A stretch of DNA of 64,000 nt from Syntrophobacterales bacterium (GCA_023229795.1 JALNYP010000002.1:1-64000), one strand, 5' to 3'. Numbered from the stretch's first letter, positions 16,332-24,593 are shown. A program made the numbers and translations. The notes: a model not told the origin generated them from the letters alone.

Positions 16332-17120
16332 ATGCAAGGAAATAATTATGTGCAGGGTCAGGCCCCACCCGGCTGGGTGCGCCGCCTTGATCCCCGCACC
16401 AAACTGCTCCTGCTGGCGGCCGGCTTCGTCATGGTGCTGCTGCCCGAGAGCCCCCAGGTAGTGGCCCTGGCCACTCTGGTGGTCCTGGTCCACGTGACCC
16501 TGGCCCACACTTGGCGGGCCCTAAGGCCCATCCGCTGGCTCCTGGTGATTCTGGCCCTCTTCAGCGTGACCGTCTGGTCTTTCGCGGCTGGCGGCCCCAC
16601 GCCGCTGTTCTGGCGCGTCAGCCGGGAATCCCTGGCCTTCGGCGTCGCCAATTTCCTCAAGCTGGGCACCATGATGTTGGCGGGCCTGACCTTGTTGGCC
16701 ACCACTCCGGTGGAAGAACTCTTTCAGGGCCTGGTAAAATTCCGGTTGCCGTATCCCGGAGCCTTCGCTTTTGCTCTGGCGCTGCGCTGGGTGCCCGAGG
16801 TCTTCGCCACGGCCATGCGGGTCAAGGAGGCCCAGGCCGCCCGGGGCCTGAGCTGGGAGCGGGGCGGTCCCCTGGAACGCTTAAGGCGCTACCTGCCGTT
16901 GCTGGTGCCGATTTTTCTGTTGACCCTGCGCCGCAGCCAGTCCATGGCCTGGGCCCTCGAGGCCCGGGGCTTCCGGGTGAGCCCCCGGCGCACCTTCCTG
17001 CCGGAGCTGCGCCTGTCGGCCAGAGATGGGCTGGCTCTGGCCGTCGCCGCCCTGCTCCTGGCGGGCTTCATCGCCCTGCACGTGCTCCATTGGGACCGGA
17101 TTCCGGGACTGCAGGTCTGA
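16332..17120 (+). CDS. ecfT: ECF transporter transmembrane component EcfT (CbiQ family)
   Basis: A 262-residue protein opening with the CbiQ-type motif RLDPRTKLLLL (about residues 18-28), several membrane helices, and the two A-R-G coupling motifs AQAARG (about 168) and ALEARGF (about 213) through which EcfT contacts the ATPases. It provides the scaffold of an energy-coupling-factor importer. No ATPase or S gene is adjacent; the nearest are the double ATPase at 3227 and the S-like gene at 6427, both on the opposite strand. It may serve those, or distant partners. Confidence 0.88.
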   Translation: MQGNNYVQGQAPPGWVRRLDPRTKLLLLAAGFVMVLLPESPQVVALATLVVLVHVTLAHTWRALRPIRWLLVILALFSVTVWSFAAGGPTPLFWRVSRESLAFGVANFLKLGTMMLAGLTLLATTPVEELFQGLVKFRLPYPGAFAFALALRWVPEVFATAMRVKEAQAARGLSWERGGPLERLRRYLPLLVPIFLLTLRRSQSMAWALEARGFRVSPRRTFLPELRLSARDGLALAVAALLLAGFIALHVLHWDRIPGLQV

Positions 17121-17152
17121 GGAGATATTGATAAGGAGAGGGCTGAAGTCCC

Positions 17153-17196
17153 GGTAGCCACGGGCGTCTCGCCCGTCAGGTTGCGGCCCCACCTTA
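17153..17196. repeat. Dispersed GGCGTCTCGCC-type palindrome
   Basis: The motif ACGGGCGTCTCGCCCGT, with flanking GC-rich sequence, lies between ecfT and the SGNH gene. A related unit (CACAGGCGTCTCGCCTGTG) occurs at 33916-33934 after ppdK and a degenerate copy at about 42850. Confidence 0.6.
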
Positions 17197-17218
17197 GATT
17201 GCCGTCTACAATCAAACT

Positions 17219-18346
17219 ATGCTGAAACTCAACCGCGTCTTCAAAAACCTGGGGATCTTCCTCGGCGGCTGCCTGGTGGCCCTCCTGCTGCTGGAGGGGC
17301 TGCTGCGCCTCTATAATCCCCTGGAAATCCGTTTCAAGCCCGACCGCATCGTCCTGCCGGTCAACAAGCGCTACGTCATCGATAATACCGGCAAGTTTAC
17401 CAAGTTGCCTGCCCGAACGGTGCATACCAAAAACGGCCTGGGTTTTCGGGGAGAGGCGCCGCCCCGGAATTTTCAGGCCTACCTGACCATCCTCACCATC
17501 GGCGGCAGCACCACCGAGTGCTTCTATCTCTCCGACGGCCGGACCTGGCCCGATCTCCTGGGCCGGGAACTGGGCCGCGAGTTTAACCGCGTCTGGCTCA
17601 ACAACGCCGGCCTGGACGGCGCCACCACCTATCGGCATATCATCCTTATGGAAGATTACGTCGTCAAATTAAAGCCCAAGGTGGTGCTGTTCCTTTTCGG
17701 CATCAACGACGTGGGCGCGGGCGACCTCGCCGCAACCGGGCCGCGGCACGGGAACTCTCTGGGCCGCCTGTGGCGCGCTCTTCTCTATCGCAGCGAAGTC
17801 TATGCCCTGGAACAGAATCTCTACCATTACCTCATTGCCCAGAGCCGGGGCTTGCGGCATGAGCAAATCGATTTGCGGCAGGTCGAGACCCTGGATCGCG
17901 TCCCGGAAACCGCTGCCCGGACCATACAAGCTTACCGCACCCACTCCCTGCCCTATTTTACCCAACGGGTGGAGCGGCTCGTCAAGATTTGCCGGGACCA
18001 CGGCATCGAGCCGGTCCTCATCACCCAGCCCACCCTCTATGGGCCGGGCGTCGACCCGGTCACCGGGGTAAATCTTGTGACCCTCAAAGTCCAGGACCAC
18101 TTCAACGGCCTGACGATGTTCAATTTTATTGAGCTCTATAACGACGTAACCCGCCAGGTAGCCCAAAAAGACGGGGTCCTGTTGATCGACCTGGCGCAGG
18201 AGCTACCTCGCAACTCGGCCTATTATTACGATTATCTGCACTATACCGAGCCCGGAGCTGCGGCGGTGGCCGCCATCATCGACCGGCGCCTGGGGCCGTG
18301 GTTGGCCCGGAGGTATCCTGCCTTCCGGAAACCCGCGACTCCTTAG
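17219..18346 (+). CDS. Membrane-anchored SGNH/GDSL hydrolase-like protein
   Basis: A 375-residue protein with one N-terminal hydrophobic anchor (about residues 10-27). The SGNH blocks are visible: block I LTIGGSTTECF (Ser), block II LNNAGLDGATT (Gly), block III LFLFGINDVG (Asn in GIND), and block V YDYLHYTEPGA (Asp and His). The catalytic Ser/Asp/His set therefore looks complete. Such proteins are often extracytoplasmic esterases or acetyl-transfer enzymes acting on polysaccharides. No exopolysaccharide genes adjoin it, so the substrate is unknown. The start ATG 17219 has no strong ribosome binding site. Confidence 0.78.
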   Translation: MLKLNRVFKNLGIFLGGCLVALLLLEGLLRLYNPLEIRFKPDRIVLPVNKRYVIDNTGKFTKLPARTVHTKNGLGFRGEAPPRNFQAYLTILTIGGSTTECFYLSDGRTWPDLLGRELGREFNRVWLNNAGLDGATTYRHIILMEDYVVKLKPKVVLFLFGINDVGAGDLAATGPRHGNSLGRLWRALLYRSEVYALEQNLYHYLIAQSRGLRHEQIDLRQVETLDRVPETAARTIQAYRTHSLPYFTQRVERLVKICRDHGIEPVLITQPTLYGPGVDPVTGVNLVTLKVQDHFNGLTMFNFIELYNDVTRQVAQKDGVLLIDLAQELPRNSAYYYDYLHYTEPGAAAVAAIIDRRLGPWLARRYPAFRKPATP

Positions 18347-18361
18347 GACTGATAATAAAAT

Positions 18362-18396
18362 AGGAGGGCGGAAAATTGACTTCTCCCGACCCTCCC
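18362..18396. repeat. Hairpin repeat, copy 1 (between SGNH gene and pckA)
   Basis: Arms GGAGGGCGG.. and ..CCCGACCCTCC with AAAATTGACTTCT in the centre, lying between the convergent 3' ends of the SGNH gene and pckA. A closely related but better paired copy is at 21361-21404. It may act as a bidirectional terminator without a U-run. Confidence 0.6.
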
Positions 18397-18423
18397 ATCC
18401 ACATGTCCTGTTTGATCAATTCC

Positions 18424-20004
18424 TTACTTCGGTTCCGCGGCCAGGACCTCCGGTTCCACGTTGGCCGCGTACTTGGTGAAGTTCTCCCGGAAGCGCCTGG
18501 CCAGGTCCCGGGCGGTGGTCTCATAGGCCTGGGGATCGGCCCAGGTCTTCTGGGGATAGAGAATCTCCTCCGGCACCCCCGGACAGGTGGTGGGCACGGT
18601 CAGGCCGAAATAGGGCTCCTGGTAGGTGGGCACGTCGTCCAGCTTCCCGGACATCGCGCCGTGCAGCAGGGCCCGGCTGTGGGCGATCTCGATGCGGTGC
18701 CCCACGCCGAAGGGCCCGCCGGTCCAGCCGGTGTTCACCAGCCAGCAGGTGGGCTTATGCTGGTTCACCTTCTCCCGGAACAAGCGGGCGTAGACCGCGG
18801 GCGGAATCGGTAGGAACGGGGCCCCGAAACAGGTGCTGAAGGTGACCTGGGGTTCTTTGCCCAGGCCCCGCTCGGTGCCGGCCACTTTGGCGGTGTAACC
18901 GGAGAGGAAATGGTACGTGGCCTGTTCCGGCGTCAGGCGGGAGATGGGTGGCAAGACCCCGAACGCGTCGCAGGCCAACATGAAGATATGTTTCGGATGG
19001 TCCCCGACCCCGGCGCGGATGATATTGCGCAGGTGGGTGATGGGGTAGGCGGCCCGGGTGTTTTCCGTCAAACTGGCGTCATCCAGGTCCAGGCGGCGGG
19101 TGGCCAGGTCGATGCCGACGTTTTCCAGGATGGTGCCGAATTTCCGGGTGCATTCGTAAATCTCGGGTTCCGCCTTGGCGCTGAGGCGAATGGCCTTGGC
19201 GTAGCAGCCCCCTTCGAAATTAAAGATGCCGTTTTTGCCCCAGCCGTGTTCATCATCGCCGATGAGTTTCCGCTCCGGGTCGGCGGAGAGGCTGGTCTTG
19301 CCGGTCCCCGACAGGCCGAAGAACAGGGCCGTATCCCCATGCCGGCCCTCGTTGGCGGAGCAGTGCATGGATAGCACTTCCTGCTGGGGCAGGTAGTAAT
19401 TGAGGATGGTAAACATCGATTTCTTGATCTCTCCGGCATAGGAGGTGCCGCCGATTAACACCAGCTTTTTGCCGAAATTGACCATGATGAAGGCTTCGGA
19501 ATTGGTGCCGTCCAACTCCGGCACCGCATGGAAGCCCGGCGCGGCGATAATGGTGAAATCCGGGCCGACGTGCATGGGTTCGCCGGGGCCCACCGGGGCC
19601 AGGAACATATTGCGGGCGAACAGGCTCTGCCAGGCGGGGGCGGTGATGACCCGGACGTTCATCTGGTAACTCCGGTCCGCGCCGGCGTGGCGGTCCTGGA
19701 CGAAGATCTCCTTGCCCTGCAGATAGGCCAGCAGCCGGTAATGGATGAGATCGAATTTTTCCGAGGTAAAAGGCTGGTTCTCTTCCCCCCAATGAATCTG
19801 GGCGGAACTGGTGGGCTCTTCGACAATGAATTTGTCCCGGGGAGAGCGGCCGGTATAGGCCCCGGTGCGCACTACCACCGGCCCCAGATGGGCGATGAGT
19901 CCTTCCTGCCGGGAGACGATTTTTTCGTACAGAGCCGAAGTAGGTAGGTTCCAGTGGACTGCCGCGACGTTTCTGATGCCTTGATGCTTCAGATCTCTCT
20001 TCAT
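18424..20004 (-). CDS. pckA: Phosphoenolpyruvate carboxykinase (ATP)
   Basis: A 526-residue protein, the normal length for ATP-type PEPCK, which interconverts oxaloacetate + ATP with PEP + CO2 + ADP. The diagnostic kinase-1a P-loop FFGLSGTGKTSLSADP is at about residues 227-242, the metal-binding stretch LIGDDEHGW at about 247-255, and the substrate-binding region RSPRDKFIVEE near residue 55. With ppdK in the same window it indicates gluconeogenic or anaplerotic control at the PEP/pyruvate/oxaloacetate node. The gene stands alone, with the MTase gene upstream on the same strand. Confidence 0.96.
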   Translation of the reverse strand: MKRDLKHQGIRNVAAVHWNLPTSALYEKIVSRQEGLIAHLGPVVVRTGAYTGRSPRDKFIVEEPTSSAQIHWGEENQPFTSEKFDLIHYRLLAYLQGKEIFVQDRHAGADRSYQMNVRVITAPAWQSLFARNMFLAPVGPGEPMHVGPDFTIIAAPGFHAVPELDGTNSEAFIMVNFGKKLVLIGGTSYAGEIKKSMFTILNYYLPQQEVLSMHCSANEGRHGDTALFFGLSGTGKTSLSADPERKLIGDDEHGWGKNGIFNFEGGCYAKAIRLSAKAEPEIYECTRKFGTILENVGIDLATRRLDLDDASLTENTRAAYPITHLRNIIRAGVGDHPKHIFMLACDAFGVLPPISRLTPEQATYHFLSGYTAKVAGTERGLGKEPQVTFSTCFGAPFLPIPPAVYARLFREKVNQHKPTCWLVNTGWTGGPFGVGHRIEIAHSRALLHGAMSGKLDDVPTYQEPYFGLTVPTTCPGVPEEILYPQKTWADPQAYETTARDLARRFRENFTKYAANVEPEVLAAEPK

Positions 20005-20077
20005 GTATCAACCCCCTGTGGGCCTCGCCGGGCGAGGATATCTGAGTTGGGGTTTCGGCCGGCCGGCAATTTCCGTA

Positions 20078-21331
20078 TTAGGTCTGGTTGCTCTGAATTT
20101 CTCCTCGGTGCTCTTGTAACCGGATAAACTTTTGCTGCAATTTATGGTCAACGGCAGGATCGGGAGACCCCAAGCCGCTCTTGATAAGATGCGCATTAAT
20201 AAAGATGCGATTTTTTAGATAAATATATCCAGCCCGGCTATCGGCGGCGCCGGCCTGAGCGTCTTTGATGAAGACGTTTTTCCCCAGAATCCGGGTCCGC
20301 AAATAATCCAGGGTCTCGGCTTTTCTGTCGATCCTCACTCCCAGAAAGGCGACCCTGGCCCCGTTATCCAGACCAAGGGTGCGCTCATCAATAATCTGGG
20401 TGACCTTGTGCAGCGGCTCAGGGCTCAACTGCGGGCAATGGCCTTCCGGCCGGGGCTCAGCATCGCGAATTGCCGGAGTATAATCAATTTGCGGCAGTTC
20501 CTCAATTCTTTTATTCGCCTTGATTAGGTGGATTTCCCGGTAAAAAGGTAAGCAGTCCCCGCCGCCGATTTTTGGGGATGCCGCCAGAAAATCCTCGTTG
20601 ATTTCATACCCCACGGCATTGCGGTCCAGGTCCAGGGCCGCCTTGACGGTGGTGCCGCTGCCGACGAACGGGTCCAGGACCGTGTCGCCCCGGAAGGTGA
20701 ACATTTTGATCAACCGCCGGGGCAGCTCCTCGGGGAACATGGCTTCGTGCCCCTGCTGCTTGACTCCGCCGAAGTACCAGTGCCCGGCGAAGTACTCCTT
20801 CCACTCCTCCTTGGTCAGTCTGGACGCTGCCTTGACCTCTTTCGAAACTTTTTTGCTCGGCCCCGGCTTTTTAAAAATCTGAATAAATTCGTAGTCGAGT
20901 TCCACGATGCCGTTGGGGGGAAAGGGGTAGGAGCCCATGACCACCGCCCCGCCGCTGGGGTTCATGGTGGTCTTCTTCTGCCAGATGATGGCCCCCAGGA
21001 AATCGAACCCGAGGGCCTCGCACTGGTTGATGAATTCGGCGTGCAGGGGAATGACCTTGTAGCGGCCGTAAACCGCGGCTCGGGCGAACTGGTCTCCGAT
21101 GTTAATACACAGCCGGGCCCCTTCCCTGAGCACCCGGAAGCACTCCCGCCAGGTACGGTACAGGTCCTTAAGGTAGTCATGCAGGCTCTGGCCGTAGCCG
21201 ATCTGGCCGGGAACGCCGTAGTCCTTGATATGCCAGTACGGCGGCGAGGTCACCACCAGGTCGATGGCCGCGTCCGCCACCTCCGGCATGGTCCGGCTGT
21301 CGGAGATGATGATGGTGGCCTGGTTGCTCAT
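20078..21331 (-). CDS. DNA methyltransferase (TSPPYW type) with C-terminal SNase-like domain
   Basis: A 417-residue protein. Residues 1-235 or so form a beta-class amino-methyltransferase: catalytic motif DLVVTSPPYWHIKDYG (about 25-40) and the late AdoMet motif DTVLDPFVGSGTTVKAAL followed by VGYEINEDF. SPPY favours N4-cytosine or N6-adenine methylation. The last 110 residues differ: VAFLGVRIDRKAETLDYLR, GKNVFIKD, GYIYLKNRIFINAHLIKSG. This follows the order of a staphylococcal-nuclease-like (TNase) OB-fold, in which YVYL..G.FVN..L...G is typical, but the catalytic Arg/Glu residues of true SNases are not clear. No restriction endonuclease is adjacent, so it is probably an orphan methylase or part of an unrecognised system. 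Confidence 0.82.
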   Translation of the reverse strand: MSNQATIIISDSRTMPEVADAAIDLVVTSPPYWHIKDYGVPGQIGYGQSLHDYLKDLYRTWRECFRVLREGARLCINIGDQFARAAVYGRYKVIPLHAEFINQCEALGFDFLGAIIWQKKTTMNPSGGAVVMGSYPFPPNGIVELDYEFIQIFKKPGPSKKVSKEVKAASRLTKEEWKEYFAGHWYFGGVKQQGHEAMFPEELPRRLIKMFTFRGDTVLDPFVGSGTTVKAALDLDRNAVGYEINEDFLAASPKIGGGDCLPFYREIHLIKANKRIEELPQIDYTPAIRDAEPRPEGHCPQLSPEPLHKVTQIIDERTLGLDNGARVAFLGVRIDRKAETLDYLRTRILGKNVFIKDAQAGAADSRAGYIYLKNRIFINAHLIKSGLGSPDPAVDHKLQQKFIRLQEHRGEIQSNQT

Positions 21332-21360
21332 GGTCGATATTTAATTCCGGTTGCCCATTT

Positions 21361-21404
21361 TGAAGAGAGGGCGGGGGAATTGTCTTCCCCCGACTCTCCC
21401 TTCA
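21361..21404. repeat. Hairpin repeat, copy 2 (between ruvA and MTase gene)
   Basis: A long near-perfect stem: TGAAG.GAG..CGGGGGAA pairs with TTCCCCCGACTCTCCCTTCA around a short TTGTC loop. It shares the GAGGGCGG/TTG/CTTC.CCCGA core with the copy at 18362-18396. Confidence 0.7.
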
Positions 21405-21415
21405 TGATCATCTCA

Positions 21416-21997
21416 TCACTTCGCCAGCATCTTCAAACTTTGGCGCAGCAGTTCTTCCAAAGTCCCCGCCCCCTGGGCCTGGGCCGCGTCCAGGGCCTTT
21501 TCCGCCATATTCTTGGGATACCCCAGGTTCAGCAGGGCCGAAAGGGCGTCTTCCGTCAGTTTCTGGCCGGGGGAGGCCGGCCGCGGCCGCCGGGCCGGCG
21601 GCAGCTTATCTTTCAGTTCCAGCACGATGCGGGCCGCGGATTTCTTGCCGATGCCGGGGATGCTGGCCAGGCGTTTGTCGTCGCCCTGCAATAAGGCCTG
21701 GGCGAAGTCTTCGGGGTTGATGCCGCTCAGGATATTCAGGGCGGTGCGGGCGCCGACCCGGGGAATACTCAGGAGCTGCAGGAAGACGGCCTTTTCTTCC
21801 TGGGTGCAGAAGCCGTAAAGGTGCAGGGCGTCGTCTTGCACGCGGGTGTAGATCTGGAGGGCGACGGCCGCCGGCGGCTCCGGCAGGGCATAGAAGGTGG
21901 ACAGGGGGATGAAGACCCGATAGCCCACGCCCCCCACCTTGACCAGGACCTGGCCCGGAGCCTTCTCCATGAGTTGGCCTTCCAGGTAGCCGATCAT
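21416..21997 (-). CDS. ruvA: Holliday junction DNA helicase subunit RuvA
   Basis: A 193-residue protein beginning MIGYLEGQLMEKAPGQVLVK, the typical RuvA OB-fold start. Two helix-hairpin-helix motifs follow (LLSIPRVGARTALNIL and LASIPGIGKKSAARIVLELK), with a C-terminal domain (DALSALLNLGYPKNMAEKAL) that contacts RuvB. RuvA binds four-way junctions and loads RuvB for branch migration. The start overlaps the end of ruvC by 4 bp. ruvB is not adjacent; the next gene downstream is the DNA methyltransferase set. Confidence 0.95.
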   Translation of the reverse strand: MIGYLEGQLMEKAPGQVLVKVGGVGYRVFIPLSTFYALPEPPAAVALQIYTRVQDDALHLYGFCTQEEKAVFLQLLSIPRVGARTALNILSGINPEDFAQALLQGDDKRLASIPGIGKKSAARIVLELKDKLPPARRPRPASPGQKLTEDALSALLNLGYPKNMAEKALDAAQAQGAGTLEELLRQSLKMLAK

Positions 21998-22482
21998 AAG
22001 GCGGCGCCCGGCCAGCGGCTATGGAAGTGGTGGCACAGGCTCACCGCTAACGCGTCGGCGGCGTGCTCGTTGGCGGCCTCGATGCCCAGGAGTTGTTTCA
22101 CCATCAACTGCACCTGGACCTTGGAGGCCTGGCCGTAGCCCACCACGGCCTTTTTCACCACCAGGGGCGAGTAATAAAAGAGGGGCAACGCGGCCTGGGC
22201 TGCGGCCAACAGGATCACGCCCCGCACCTGGCCCAGGATGAAGGCGGTCTTGACGTTGGTCGCCAGGAAAATTTCTTCCAGGGCGACAGCCTGGGGGCGA
22301 TGCTGCTGGATTAAATCTGACAGGCCGTCAAAAATCCGACAGAGCCGGGATTCCAGCGGGGCCGTGGCGCCGGCTTTGATGCTGCCTGAGGCCAGGTGGA
22401 GGAGTTGATTCCCCTCCCCCTCCAGGACCCCAAAACCGGTATGCCGGGAACCGGGGTCCACCCCCAGGATGATCGGGCTCAC
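21994..22482 (-). CDS. ruvC: Crossover junction endodeoxyribonuclease RuvC
   Basis: A 162-residue RNase-H-fold resolvase. Catalytic acidic residues are visible in ILGVDPGSRHTGFGVLE (Asp7), VALEEIFLATNVKTAF (Glu), and the C-terminal HAADALAVSLCHH (Asp pair region). It cuts Holliday junctions together with RuvAB. It overlaps yebC upstream (4 bp) and ruvA downstream (4 bp), so the three are translationally coupled. Confidence 0.95.
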   Translation of the reverse strand: MSPIILGVDPGSRHTGFGVLEGEGNQLLHLASGSIKAGATAPLESRLCRIFDGLSDLIQQHRPQAVALEEIFLATNVKTAFILGQVRGVILLAAAQAALPLFYYSPLVVKKAVVGYGQASKVQVQLMVKQLLGIEAANEHAADALAVSLCHHFHSRWPGAAL

Positions 22483-23228
22483 ATCAAGGCCTCGAGCAGT
22501 TCGTCCGGAATGTCGAAGTTGGCGAAGACGTCGTTGACGTCGTCGTGGTCCTCCAGCATCTCCACCAGTTTGAGCACCTGCTGCGCGGCCTTTTCTTCCT
22601 CGATGGCCACCGTGGTTTTGGGGTGCATCTGCAATTCCGCCAAAAGGGGTTTAAACCCTTTGGCCTCCAGGGCTTCCTTGACTTCGAAGAACTTAACCGG
22701 GTCGGTGAGGACCTCAAACTGGCTCTCATCGCTTTGCAGGTCGTCGGCGCCGCACTCCAGGGCGGCCTCCATCAGTTGCTCTTCCTCCATGCCCTCCCGG
22801 TCGAAGACGATGACGCCTTTTTTATCGAACATCCAGGCGACACAGCCGGGCTCGCCCAGGCTGCCGCCGTATTTGGTAATGAGGTGACGCACGTCGGACA
22901 CGGTGCGGTTCTTGTTGTCGGTGAGGCTCTCCACCATCAAAGCCACCCCGGCCGGACCGTACCCTTCCAGGGTCAATTCTTCAAAATTGGCGCCGCCGGC
23001 CCCGCCTTCGCCGCGCTTGATGGCCCGGCTGATATTGTCGTTGGGCATGTTTTCGGCCCGGGCCGCGGCAATGGCGGCCCGCAGGCGGGGATTGCCGGAA
23101 GCGTCACCGCCCCCCAGGCGCGCCGCCACGGTAACTTCTTTGGCCAACTTGCCGAAGAGTTTTCCCCGCTTGGCGTCCAGGGCGCCTTTTTTGCGTTTAA
23201 TGGTGCTCCACTTGGAATGGCCAGACAT
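22479..23228 (-). CDS. yebC: YebC/PmpR family translation/transcription factor
   Basis: Start chosen at 23228 (MSGHSKWSTIKRKKG), the invariant YebC N-terminus, preceded by AAGGAGG. A TTG start 11 codons further up at 23261 is possible but less likely. The product is 249 residues, with the family blocks AARLGGGDASGNPRLRAAI, NMPNDNISRAIKRG and YGPAGVALMVESLTDNKNRT. Recent work links YebC-type proteins to relief of ribosome stalling on proline runs, and others act as regulators. Gene order yebC-ruvC-ruvA is the common bacterial arrangement. Confidence 0.95.
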   Translation of the reverse strand: MSGHSKWSTIKRKKGALDAKRGKLFGKLAKEVTVAARLGGGDASGNPRLRAAIAAARAENMPNDNISRAIKRGEGGAGGANFEELTLEGYGPAGVALMVESLTDNKNRTVSDVRHLITKYGGSLGEPGCVAWMFDKKGVIVFDREGMEEEQLMEAALECGADDLQSDESQFEVLTDPVKFFEVKEALEAKGFKPLLAELQMHPKTTVAIEEEKAAQQVLKLVEMLEDHDDVNDVFANFDIPDELLEALM

Positions 23229-23268
23229 CTGGGCGTGTTCCTCCTTAAGACTTGCGTACACACGGGCT

Positions 23269-23904
23269 TTAACGTGGCCGAGGTCCGGATTGGGAGGCCC
23301 GGGCGCCGGACGGGGCGCTCCGTTTCTTGAGGCCCAAGAGATAAATTTCTCGGCTGGCGGGACGGGACCCCGCCGGTTTCACATGGCGGCAGAGATTAAA
23401 GCCCGCCTTCAGGACTGCCGTCAGGGTAGGGGTATCCGGCCCCTCGAAGACCTTGACCAGGAAATGGCCTCCCTCCCTAAGCAATTTCCGGGCCCAATCC
23501 CAGGCCAGGAAGGCCAGCTCCAGGGATCGCTGCTGATCCACCTGCCGCATGCCGGTGGTTTTGGGGGCCAGATCGCTGACCACCACGTCGAATACAGGGC
23601 TGATGGCAGTGATAATTTCTAAGTCTAGGCTTGTGACTTCTCCCGGCACAAAGTATAGGGGTGGAGCCACCGGGATGGCCAGCGGGTTCACGTCCACTCC
23701 GACCACCAAACCCTTGGGGCCCGTGCGGGAGACGATGTATTGCAGCCATGACCCCGGGCTGCACCCCAGGTCCAGAACCCGTTGGCCCGGTTGGAAGAGG
23801 TGGTATTTTTCGTCCACCTCTTTGAGCTTATAGACGGCCCGGGCCACATATCCTTCGGCCCGGGCCCGGGTCCGGTAGATGTCGGGCTGCCCTGGGCGAG
23901 GCAT
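23269..23904 (-). CDS. rlmE: 23S rRNA 2'-O-methyltransferase RlmE (FtsJ/RrmJ)
   Basis: A 211-residue Rossmann methyltransferase. Motifs: ARAVYKLKEVDEKYHLF (Lys of the K-D-K-E set), AdoMet-binding VLDLGCSPGSWLQYI, the catalytic Asp in VVSDLAPKTTG, and the late Lys in GGHFLVKVFEG. It 2'-O-methylates U2552 of 23S rRNA in late 50S assembly. It is the first gene of the minus-strand set leading into yebC-ruvC-ruvA, with a 40 bp gap to yebC. The C-terminal tail after GLKKR is an extra basic, disordered-looking segment. Confidence 0.93.
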   Translation of the reverse strand: MPRPGQPDIYRTRARAEGYVARAVYKLKEVDEKYHLFQPGQRVLDLGCSPGSWLQYIVSRTGPKGLVVGVDVNPLAIPVAPPLYFVPGEVTSLDLEIITAISPVFDVVVSDLAPKTTGMRQVDQQRSLELAFLAWDWARKLLREGGHFLVKVFEGPDTPTLTAVLKAGFNLCRHVKPAGSRPASREIYLLGLKKRSAPSGARASQSGPRPR

Positions 23905-24373
23905 GCTTAAAATGCCTATCTTAGTAGATTAATTCAATTTCTTTTAGCATAGGTCCCGACTTTTGGCAATCAAAATCCGCCTTGCGTCAAAAATCTGACA
24001 GACTTTGCCTTCTTTGACAGGTTCGCCACCCGCCGCCGGCTGGATCAGCCGTGCCTCCACCGCCAGGGATGGCCTCCGCCGCCGGGGAAGGAAAATCAAT
24101 AAGTAGTCATATTTTCAAGCTGTTAATCAATCATATTCGCTTCGGGGTTAAAATTGTGAACCAGCTTTATGGCTTGATTCAACGGGTGAGTTACGATGTT
24201 TTAAAGCTGGCACAATCATTGCTCATTAAGATGAACAAAAGGTGTAAAAGTGGCCTGGAGGCGGCGGGATGAGCTTCAAACCATCCAGCCCAGGCTAAGT
24301 GGCAGACACGGCAAACTTGGGACCACAAGTCCGGGCCAGGGCAAGGCCGGGCGGCAGTCTCGGGAGAGCGGCG
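23905..24373. other. Intergenic region between rlmE and the flagellar regulatory genes
   Basis: A 469 bp region between divergent units. It holds an AT-rich part (23930-24010, 24090-24260), a sigma-54-type promoter (24208-24223), and a GC-rich repeat-like stretch (24290-24360). A 73-codon frame at 24051-24272 has no ribosome binding site or conserved pattern and is not called a gene. Confidence 0.5.
24208..24223 (+). promoter_or_regulatory. Sigma-54 (RpoN) promoter, -24/-12
   Basis: TGGCAC, five bases (AATCA), then TTGCT: a full match to the TGGCAC-N5-TTGC(A/T) consensus, in an AT-rich setting about 150 bp upstream of the FliM-N-like/flhG/fliA genes. Class II and III flagellar operons are commonly RpoN-dependent. 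Confidence 0.75.
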
Positions 24374-24583
24374 ATGAACCGGGTTCTTACCGAGGAAGAG
24401 ATGGCGGCGTTGCTTGAGGGTTGGCTGGAAACTAAGGCTGCTCTGGTTTCCGATCTAAGTTCTGCTCCTCGGGTGAGCCCATCTCGAAGTCAGGAACCCG
24501 CTCAACGCCGCCAAATTCCCAGTTTCCATATTATTTCCAACTGGTTGATCGCGGTGCGCGAGTTGCGCTGGCCCCACTTATAG
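24374..24583 (+). CDS. Short protein with FliM/FliN-like N-terminal motif
   Basis: A 69-residue frame starting ATG 24374 after GGGAGA. Its first 20 residues (MNRVLTEEEMAALLEGWLET) resemble the FliM N-terminal peptide (LSQ-E-EIDALL) that binds phosphorylated CheY. The rest (Ser/Arg/Gln-rich, ending RELRWPHL) has no switch-protein domain, so it is neither FliM nor FliN. It lies 10 bp before flhG and about 150 bp after a sigma-54 promoter, so it is probably the first gene of this operon. It could be a truncated switch gene or a small adaptor; the resemblance is short and may be chance. Confidence 0.5.
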   Translation: MNRVLTEEEMAALLEGWLETKAALVSDLSSAPRVSPSRSQEPAQRRQIPSFHIISNWLIAVRELRWPHL

Positions 24584-24593
24584 GGCGGGAGAT

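Noticed and set aside
24051..24272. 73-codon plus-strand frame between rlmE and the flagellar block
   Set aside because: There is no ribosome binding site or conserved pattern, and the sigma-54 promoter lies within it.
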